The notes below the pieces were generated by a model that saw nothing but the letters and a program-made list of their open reading frames with translations, ran no database searches and had not been told where the DNA came from. DNA of 5,495 nucleotides. Source: Actinomycetota bacterium (GTDB lineage Bacteria; Actinomycetota; Acidimicrobiia; Acidimicrobiales; Ilumatobacteraceae). Positions 1-4,178 of this stretch are shown here, piece by piece. Both the position numbers and the translations under genes were made by a program. The stretch covers positions 1 to 5,495 of the forward strand of contig SYCH01000109.1 of assembly GCA_005787025.1 (NCBI GenBank), given 5' to 3'. How positions within the stretch are numbered: the stretch's first letter is position 1; each line of letters starts with the position of its first letter.

Positions 1-245
1 CCGTGCTCGGCGATGGCGGCCTTGACCACGCGGATGACGTCCTCTTCGACGGCCACGTCGCCGGGAGCGACGGTCACCTTGGAGCCCATCGCCCGGCAGC
101 GCTCGGCGACCGCGTCGAGCATGTCCTTGCTACGCGCGGTCAACACCAGGTCGGCACCCTCCTTGGCGAAGCCTTCCGCGAAACCCTCACCCAAACCGTA
201 CGAAGCGCCGGTGATGAGAACCGTCTTGCCGGTGAACTGACCCAT
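1..245 (-). CDS. Short-chain dehydrogenase/reductase (SDR), N-terminal part, cut by the left window edge
   Basis: A probable NAD(P)-dependent oxidoreductase interconverting a hydroxyl and a carbonyl group; the substrate is unknown. Only the first 81 residues are inside the window, and the catalytic Ser/Tyr/Lys lie beyond the left edge. The protein begins MGQFTGKTVLITGAS. The Rossmann glycine motif TGASYGLG is at residues 12-19, and the adenine-pocket Asp is in PGDV, at about residue 63. The second strand ends in TAR with Arg38, which in SDRs usually favours NADP(H) over NAD(H); that preference is inferred. The ATG at 245 is chosen because AGGGGG lies 5 nt upstream and the SDR N-terminus aligns from there. 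It is the third gene of a leftward run, 48 bp after the mycothiol-dependent isomerase gene. A palindrome and a possible -10 element in that gap suggest it may also have its own control. SDR membership is secure; function is not. Confidence 0.9.
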   Translation of the reverse strand, partial: MGQFTGKTVLITGASYGLGEGFAEGFAKEGADLVLTARSKDMLDAVAERCRAMGSKVTVAPGDVAVEEDVIRVVKAAIAEH

Positions 246-250
246 GACTA

Positions 251-256
251 CCCCCT
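251..256 (-). promoter_or_regulatory. Ribosome binding site of the left-edge SDR gene
   Basis: Read on the minus strand this is AGGGGG, 5 nt before the ATG at 245. It fixes the start of the SDR gene and shows that this gene can begin translation independently of the gene before it. Confidence 0.6.
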
Positions 257-262
257 GAACTG

Positions 263-278
263 CCACCGGATCCGGTGG
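263..278. repeat. Perfect 16-bp palindrome CCACCGGATCCGGTGG, candidate operator
   Basis: Each 8-base half is the exact reverse complement of the other, with no spacer. It lies in the 48-bp gap between the stop of the isomerase gene (294) and the start of the left-edge SDR gene (245), 6 bp upstream of the latter's ribosome binding site. The symmetry and position fit an operator for a dimeric regulator, for example of the TetR or GntR type, but no regulator gene is in the window. A terminator is less likely because no T-run follows on either strand. A transcript could also fold here without a loop of normal size. The function is inferred. Confidence 0.45.
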
Positions 279-290
279 GACGACGCGCCG

Positions 291-296
291 ATCCTA
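291..296 (-). promoter_or_regulatory. Possible -10 element for the left-edge SDR gene
   Basis: The minus strand reads TAGGAT, matching the TANNNT pattern of sigma-70-type -10 hexamers. It begins with the TAG stop codon of the upstream isomerase gene. Transcription would start near 284, placing the 16-bp palindrome (278-263) just downstream of +1, a classic position for repression. No convincing -35 hexamer is seen at the expected distance, so this is weak. Confidence 0.25.
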
Positions 297-986
297 GAGG
301 CTGGTCTCGCCCAGACTCACCTCGGGGAGATCCATGTGCACGATGCCCGGCAACATTCCGTCGAGGTCACCCTCGAATTTCGCCGCGAGCATCTCGGCCC
401 TCGTTCGACGACTACCGAGCAACCGCAGGGTCTCGAAGGCCGAGGCCGTCAAGGTGAGCGTCGGCTCGCCCTCGCCCACCACGTGCTCCTCGCCGTCGAT
501 GACCGCGCGAAAAGCCCCCAGGCCCTTCGCGCGCAGATCACCTTTCACCAGCTTCAGTCCGAGCACCGCCGAGCGGGCCACACCCGTCGAGGTGCGGTCA
601 CCACGACGGCCCACCGCCGTGAACAGATCGTGCTCGTGAACCACGGTGTCGTACGTGAGAGTCCACAGCGCCTGTGGGGCCGCGTCGATCATCGCCTCGA
701 ACGCCGGCGCGTTGGCGTTCCACTCCTCCACCACGCTGGCCAACGACCGTGACCGACGATCCGACACTTGGGCGTCCACCCACGCCTGGGTGTCTCCACT
801 CGGACGCTTACCAGATCCGAGATCGGTGGCGATGCCGGTCACGTGCGAGAACAGATCCTTCACCGTCCATTCCGGACAGGCGCCGACGATGCGACGGGCA
901 TCCTCGTCGGTCAATTCGGTGGCCAGAGCCTGCATGCGCAGTCGGGCGTTGCGGTACTCGGTCCCCGTCGAGATGTCGTCGGTCAT
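294..986 (-). CDS. Maleylpyruvate isomerase family mycothiol-dependent (DinB-like) protein
   Basis: The 230-residue protein MTDDISTGTEYRNARL... fits the two-domain layout of the mycothiol-dependent maleylpyruvate isomerase superfamily. The N-terminal four-helix, DinB-like domain has WTVKDLFSHVTG at 40-51, with metal-ligand candidate His48, and YDTVVHEHDLF at 112-122, with Asp113 and His117 as the other likely ligands. The C-terminal part (about 165-210) has the family's SAFETLRLLGSRRTRAEML helix region followed by FEGDLDG. Characterised relatives isomerise or transfer thiol groups using mycothiol and a divalent metal in the cytosol; many others have no known substrate, so a maleylpyruvate activity is not claimed. 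The ATG at 986 overlaps the stop of the TIM-barrel gene as ATGA and has no strong ribosome binding site of its own, which points to translational coupling. The reading frame stays open further upstream, but only through the neighbouring gene, so this start is preferred. Confidence 0.85.
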   Translation of the reverse strand: MTDDISTGTEYRNARLRMQALATELTDEDARRIVGACPEWTVKDLFSHVTGIATDLGSGKRPSGDTQAWVDAQVSDRRSRSLASVVEEWNANAPAFEAMIDAAPQALWTLTYDTVVHEHDLFTAVGRRGDRTSTGVARSAVLGLKLVKGDLRAKGLGAFRAVIDGEEHVVGEGEPTLTLTASAFETLRLLGSRRTRAEMLAAKFEGDLDGMLPGIVHMDLPEVSLGETSL

Positions 987-1813
987 GCGAGGAACTTTCG
1001 CATACCCGTGGCCAGGCGAGCGACATGAGCCTCGGGGTCGGCCCAACCCGTGCGACTGGGGGCCTCCACCGACCATGGAACGCCACAGCCCGACGATCGC
1101 AGGAAGCCCACGAGTCCGGCGATGTCGAACGCGCCATCGCCCGGTGCGCGTCGACTGGCCAAGCAGTCGGTGTAGTAGTCGTCGATCTCGGGCACGATCG
1201 GACCATCGTTCATCTGCACGCCCGTGATGAGCTCGCCGGGGATCGATCGCAACATGTCGACATCGCGTGCTCCGCGCTCGTGGTGCCAGACGTCGATGCA
1301 CACACCACCGTTCGATCGGCCGGCATCTTGAACGATCCGCAACGCGTCGGCCGCCGAGTAGATGTCGTTGAACGGCAGGAACTCCAGCCCCAACACCAGC
1401 CCGTGATCCGCGGCACGATCACACAACGAACCGAACGCCCGAGCGGCATCGACGCGATCGCCCGCCGGGCCGATGACCTGCAGGTACCGACTTCCGAAGC
1501 GGTCGGCCATCCGCCAGGCGGCCTGCTCGAAAAGAGCCGCCTTCTCGCCCCCGGTTCCCTCGACACCCAACCCGCCGATCACCTCGATCTCGGCAAGGCA
1601 CACGGAGTGCTCATCCAACAGGTCGCCCAGATAACCCTCAGCCAGACCCTGCTTCTCCAGTTCGATGTACTGCCCGACGTACAGACCGATTCCCACGAAT
1701 CCGTTCCGTGCGGCCAGACGGATTCGATCCTCGACCGGATGCATCGGCGCCAAGCTGAAGTGGCTCAGGATCAACTCCTCGGCGCCGAGGGTGCGCGGAT
1801 TAGGTTGGGGCAC
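983..1813 (-). CDS. TIM-barrel sugar-phosphate isomerase/epimerase-like protein (AP-endonuclease 2 fold)
   Basis: Counted from a GTG at 1813 the protein has 276 residues, a normal length for xylose-isomerase-like TIM-barrel enzymes. Strand 1 is LILSHFSL (14-21), followed by a helix and GIGLYV (41-46). Likely metal ligands sit where the family keeps them: Glu144 in LGLEFLPF, Asp174 and His177 in CIDVWHH, Gln200 in GVQMND, and Glu250 in WSVEAP. The Glu-Asp-Gln-Glu set resembles hydroxypyruvate-isomerase-like members more than enzymes with a His at the third place. The family isomerises, epimerises or dehydrates polyol and keto-sugar compounds; the substrate here is unknown. The start is uncertain: GTG 1831, ATG 1861, TTG 1774 and ATG 1750 are also in frame. 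GTG 1813 keeps the TLGAEEL segment ahead of strand 1 and avoids overlapping the divergent SDR gene, but no clear ribosome binding site precedes it. It is first in the leftward run and overlaps the next gene by ATGA. Confidence 0.82.
   Translation of the reverse strand: MPQPNPRTLGAEELILSHFSLAPMHPVEDRIRLAARNGFVGIGLYVGQYIELEKQGLAEGYLGDLLDEHSVCLAEIEVIGGLGVEGTGGEKAALFEQAAWRMADRFGSRYLQVIGPAGDRVDAARAFGSLCDRAADHGLVLGLEFLPFNDIYSAADALRIVQDAGRSNGGVCIDVWHHERGARDVDMLRSIPGELITGVQMNDGPIVPEIDDYYTDCLASRRAPGDGAFDIAGLVGFLRSSGCGVPWSVEAPSRTGWADPEAHVARLATGMRKFLA
1777..1790. repeat. Perfect 14-bp palindrome CCTCGGCGCCGAGG
   Basis: A gapless inverted repeat near the divergent start region, 70 bp upstream of the plus-strand SDR ATG. 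With the chosen start it falls inside the first codons of the TIM-barrel gene (TLGAEE). It could be an operator serving both divergent genes, or a hairpin in the early TIM-barrel transcript. GC-only palindromes of this size can arise by chance in such DNA, and the segment is partly coding, so the role is speculative. Confidence 0.25.
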
Positions 1814-1848
1814 ACGACAAGCATCGCACACGGTGCGCGGGGCCCAAC

Positions 1849-1855
1849 GAGGGGG
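1849..1855 (+). promoter_or_regulatory. Ribosome binding site of the complete SDR gene
   Basis: GAGGGGG ends 4 nt before the ATG at 1860. It decides the start of the SDR gene, which is otherwise open in frame as far back as 1665 through the opposite-strand gene. Confidence 0.7.
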
Positions 1856-1859
1856 AAAC

Positions 1860-2699
1860 ATGTCAGCCAATGGACGTCTTGCCGGCAAGGTAGCGGTCGT
1901 CACCGGAGCCGCCAGCGGCATCGGTGAAGGAACCGCTCGTCGTTTCGTGGAAGAGGGCGCCCAGGTCGTTCTCGCCGACGTGCAAGACGACCGCGGTCGA
2001 GCACTGGCGAGCGAACTCGGCGCTGACACTCGTTACATCCACTGTGACGTCACCGACGAGGGTCAGGTCGCCGCGGCCATCGACGTGGCAGTCGCCGAGT
2101 TCGGCCGGCTCGACGTGATGTTCAACAACGCCGGCATCGTCGGCGCGGTGGGACGCATCGCCGAGACGTCGTCCGAACAATGGGATCGCACGGTGGCCAT
2201 CCTCCTGAACGGTGTCTTTTACGGCATGAAGCACGCCGCTCGAGTCATGGTCCCCCAGAAGTCCGGCGTGATCATCTCCACGTCCAGCACGGCCGGCATC
2301 CTGGGCGGACTCGGACCCCATTGCTACACCGCTTGCAAACACGCCGTGATCGGGATCACCAAGTCCGTGGCTTCCGAGATGGCCCAGCACGGCGTGCGCG
2401 TGAACGCCATATCACCCGGCAACACCGCCACCGCGATGACGTCGGCAGTCATGACCGGAAGCGCCGATGCCATCGATGCGGTCGCCGAACACATCGGGAA
2501 GTCGTCTCTTCTCGGCATCGCCGGATTGCCGATCGACATCGCCAACGCCGCGGTGTACCTGGCGAGTGAGGAATCCCGCTACGTGACCGGCCACACCCTG
2601 GTGGTCGACGCCGGCACCACGACTTTGGGCGGAAATGGTCGCTTCCACCAACAGGACTCGGCCATCATGCGCGAGGCCGGCATTCGCGAAAAAGCCTGA
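1860..2699 (+). CDS. NAD-dependent SDR family oxidoreductase (classical SDR)
   Basis: The 279-residue protein is a full classical SDR, probably oxidising a secondary alcohol to a ketone or the reverse in the cytosol. Seen in order: the cofactor motif TGAASGIG (15-22); Asp40 at the end of strand 2 (VLAD), which favours NAD(H); Asp63 in CDV; NNAG (89-92); Asn117 in LLNGVF; catalytic Ser143, Tyr156 and Lys160 (YTACK); and the SPGNTATAM loop (185-193) that follows strand 6. All catalytic residues are present, so it should be active. After the usual terminal VDAG it carries about 28 further residues (GTTTLGGNGRFHQQDS onward), longer than the typical 250-residue SDR and possibly part of the subunit interface or active-site lid. 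The start is set by GAGGGGG 4 nt upstream. It diverges from the TIM-barrel gene and converges on the alcohol dehydrogenase with 6 bp between stops. The substrate cannot be named. Confidence 0.93.
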   Translation: MSANGRLAGKVAVVTGAASGIGEGTARRFVEEGAQVVLADVQDDRGRALASELGADTRYIHCDVTDEGQVAAAIDVAVAEFGRLDVMFNNAGIVGAVGRIAETSSEQWDRTVAILLNGVFYGMKHAARVMVPQKSGVIISTSSTAGILGGLGPHCYTACKHAVIGITKSVASEMAQHGVRVNAISPGNTATAMTSAVMTGSADAIDAVAEHIGKSSLLGIAGLPIDIANAAVYLASEESRYVTGHTLVVDAGTTTLGGNGRFHQQDSAIMREAGIREKA

Positions 2700-2705
2700 C
2701 CCACC

Positions 2706-3740
2706 TCACCGTCGGGGGTCGACGAGAACCTTCGTCTCGGTCGAGATCCCACTGGCCAGATCGGCCAACGCCGCCTCCAAACCGTCGAGGGCGACGGTCG
2801 CCGAATGCAACGGCTCGGTGCGGAATCGACCATCGGCGATCATTCCCATCACCATGTCGAACTCCTCGTGGTTGTATGCCAGCGCCGAGGTCACGTTGAT
2901 TTCCTTGATGAGCCACGACCCGGGGGTGATCGGCGCGTCCTCATCGGCGAGGCCGATGAGGCACATCGAACCACCGCGTCGAGCCAGATCCACGGCCGAC
3001 TGAACGGCGAAGGGACGGCCGACGCATTCGTACACGATGTCGGCGCCGAGTCCGTGCGTCAGTTCCTTGACCAACGCGTCGGCGTCGGCGCCCGGCACCA
3101 CGCTGTGATGCGCCCCCAATTCGCGCGCCAGTTGTCGCCGACCCTCGTTCGGTTCGATCACGACCACCACACCCGCGCCCGCGGCGCGCACCCACTGCAG
3201 GGTTCCGAGTCCGATCGGCCCGGCGCCCTGCACGACGGCCACGTCTCCGAGACGAATGCCGCTGCGACGAACGGCGTGGAAGGCCACCGTGGTCGGCTCG
3301 ACCTGGGCCGCTTGTTCATCGGAGAGGGCCGGATGAGCCTTCACCACGCGCGAAGCCTCCACCGGGATCCGCGACGCGAACCCACCGTGCGGCGGCGCAC
3401 CCGGTTCGCGTCCGAGTGCCGACAGGAACGACACCATGCAGCGATCGGCTTGGCCGGCGCGGCACGGCGCGCATCGCCCACAGGCCGGCGCGATCGCCAC
3501 CACCACCCGATCACCCTCGGTCAGACCCTTCACGTCGGCGCCCGCGGCCGAGATCGTTCCGGTCCATTCGTGTCCGCAAATCGCCGGGTTGTAGGGACGG
3601 CCGGACTGGTACGCGTGGATGTCGGTGCCGCAGATGCCGCAATACGCGACGTCGACCACCACACCGGTGGTGCTCGGGGTGGGGTCGGCGAACTCGACCA
3701 TCTCCAATTTGGACTTGCCGGTGATCAATGCCGCGAACAT
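2706..3740 (-). CDS. Zinc-dependent medium-chain alcohol dehydrogenase (MDR, butanediol/sorbitol/threonine dehydrogenase-like)
   Basis: The 344-residue protein has the GroES-like catalytic domain and Rossmann domain of a zinc alcohol dehydrogenase. Catalytic zinc ligands are Cys37 in CGICGTD, His57 and Glu58 in CGHEWTG, with Glu148 in VEPTTVAFHAV at the alternative ligand position. The structural zinc site is complete: Cys87, Cys90, Cys93 and Cys101. The cofactor motif is GAGPIGLG (172-179), and Glu196 ends the second Rossmann strand, which suits NAD(H). This layout is shared by polyol, 2,3-butanediol and threonine dehydrogenases, so a secondary alcohol or diol is the likely substrate class; the exact one is unknown. 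The start at 3740 is preferred to the in-frame ATG ten codons upstream (3770) because GGGGGAGGG lies just before it and MFAALITGK is a standard MDR start. It converges on the SDR gene and diverges from the small ABM gene. Confidence 0.93.
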   Translation of the reverse strand: MFAALITGKSKLEMVEFADPTPSTTGVVVDVAYCGICGTDIHAYQSGRPYNPAICGHEWTGTISAAGADVKGLTEGDRVVVAIAPACGRCAPCRAGQADRCMVSFLSALGREPGAPPHGGFASRIPVEASRVVKAHPALSDEQAAQVEPTTVAFHAVRRSGIRLGDVAVVQGAGPIGLGTLQWVRAAGAGVVVVIEPNEGRRQLARELGAHHSVVPGADADALVKELTHGLGADIVYECVGRPFAVQSAVDLARRGGSMCLIGLADEDAPITPGSWLIKEINVTSALAYNHEEFDMVMGMIADGRFRTEPLHSATVALDGLEAALADLASGISTETKVLVDPRR

Positions 3741-3743
3741 GCG

Positions 3744-3752
3744 CCCTCCCCC
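3744..3752 (-). promoter_or_regulatory. Ribosome binding site of the alcohol dehydrogenase gene
   Basis: The minus strand reads GGGGGAGGG, ending 3 nt before the ATG at 3740; its GGGGGA part has the more usual 6-nt spacing. It supports 3740 as the start over the upstream in-frame ATG at 3770. Confidence 0.65.
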
Positions 3753-3766
3753 GTCGAACCCTCCCG

Positions 3767-3772
3767 ACACTA
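3767..3772 (-). promoter_or_regulatory. Possible -10 element for the alcohol dehydrogenase gene
   Basis: The minus strand reads TAGTGT, fitting TANNNT, and would start transcription near 3760, about 20 nt before the ATG at 3740 and just upstream of the ribosome binding site. No good -35 hexamer is seen, so confidence is low. Confidence 0.25.
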
Positions 3773-3801
3773 CGACAACGATCCGGACCCGAACGAACGC
3801 C

Positions 3802-3807
3802 TACAGT
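3802..3807 (+). promoter_or_regulatory. Candidate -10 hexamer of a leaderless promoter for the ABM gene
   Basis: TACAGT fits TANNNT and ends 6 nt before the ATG at 3814, so the predicted +1 is the A of the start codon. No ribosome binding site is found ahead of that ATG, as expected for a leaderless message, a common arrangement in actinobacteria. The -35 region is weak. Confidence 0.45.
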
Positions 3808-3813
3808 CGCTTC

Positions 3814-4161
3814 ATGAGCCTGATCGCCATCGAAGCCTCCATCACCCTGAACGACGCCGCGGTGCGGGACGCCGCGGTCGCCGAATCCGCCAAGTACCAG
3901 AAGGCCACTCGTGACGAGGAGCCCGGTTGCCTGGTGTACTGCTTCGCCGCCGACCCCTGCGTGCCCGATCACATCCAGGTGTACGAGTTGTGGGCCGACG
4001 AGGAGTCATTGGCCGCGCACTTCGACCATCCCAACTACCACAACATGCGCGAGATGCTCGGTCGTTACGGATTGAAGTCGGCCGTCAGTCGCAAGTTGCG
4101 CATCGACAAGACGGCACCGGTGTACGGACCCGACTTCAAGGCCTCGGCCCGTTTCGACTGA
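3814..4161 (+). CDS. Small antibiotic-biosynthesis-monooxygenase (ABM)-like dimeric alpha/beta-barrel protein
   Basis: The 115-residue protein looks like a single ABM domain (ferredoxin-like fold that dimerises): strand 1 SLIAIEASITL, a helix with DAAVAESAKYQKATRDEEPG (residues 19-38, the usual segment before strand 2), strand LVYCFAADP, strand HIQVYELWADEESLAAHF, with His69 at the conserved helix position before DHPNY. A C-terminal tail of about 20 residues (IDKTAPVYGPDF...) extends beyond the core. Relatives include YgiN-like quinol monooxygenases, cofactor-free oxygenases and proteins of unknown role, so an activity on quinol or phenolic intermediates is only a possibility. The ATG at 3814 has no ribosome binding site and sits exactly where a leaderless transcript would begin. 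It diverges from the alcohol dehydrogenase gene and converges on the CoA ligase gene with 2 bp between stops. Confidence 0.82.
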   Translation: MSLIAIEASITLNDAAVRDAAVAESAKYQKATRDEEPGCLVYCFAADPCVPDHIQVYELWADEESLAAHFDHPNYHNMREMLGRYGLKSAVSRKLRIDKTAPVYGPDFKASARFD

Positions 4162-4162
4162 C

Positions 4163-4178
4163 GTCACCCCGCGGTGAC
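4163..4178. terminator. Possible short hairpin at the convergent gene ends
   Basis: GTCACC and GGTGAC form a 6-bp stem around a 4-base loop (CCGC), beginning 2 bp after the ABM stop codon and lying inside the last codons and stop of the CoA ligase gene. A modest T-rich stretch (TTCTTT) follows on the plus strand about 8 bases later. It is short for an intrinsic terminator, so it may only weakly separate the two converging transcripts. Confidence 0.25.

Noticed and set aside
987..1301. Upstream extension of the mycothiol-dependent isomerase reading frame to 1301.
   Set aside because: The extension is Arg-rich, matches no family, and fully overlaps the TIM-barrel gene; the family N-terminus begins at the ATG at 986.
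1878..1889. Perfect 12-bp palindrome CTTGCCGGCAAG near the start of the complete SDR gene.
   Set aside because: It encodes Leu-Ala-Gly-Lys of the conserved SDR N-terminus. The coding constraint and GC-rich codons explain it, and it lies inside the gene.
674..1927. Long plus-strand open frame across the two isomerase-like genes.
   Set aside because: It is antisense to well-supported genes, has low-complexity Arg/His/Asp composition, and runs into the start of the true SDR gene in another frame.
2710..2724. Hairpin CGTCG/CGACG with a 5-base loop at the convergent ends of the SDR and alcohol dehydrogenase genes.
   Set aside because: The stem is only 5 bp, it lies within the final alcohol dehydrogenase codons, and no T-run follows; too weak to call a terminator.
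3741..3770. Ten-codon N-terminal extension of the alcohol dehydrogenase from the ATG at 3770.
   Set aside because: The extra residues (MSGGFDGGGR) come from translating the ribosome binding site region; the start at 3740 has a strong site and the normal family N-terminus.
2805..3914. Long plus-strand open frame opposite the alcohol dehydrogenase gene.
   Set aside because: Its product is His/Arg/Gly-rich with no recognisable motif, as expected from the antisense strand of a GC-rich gene; the minus-strand gene has complete zinc and cofactor motifs.
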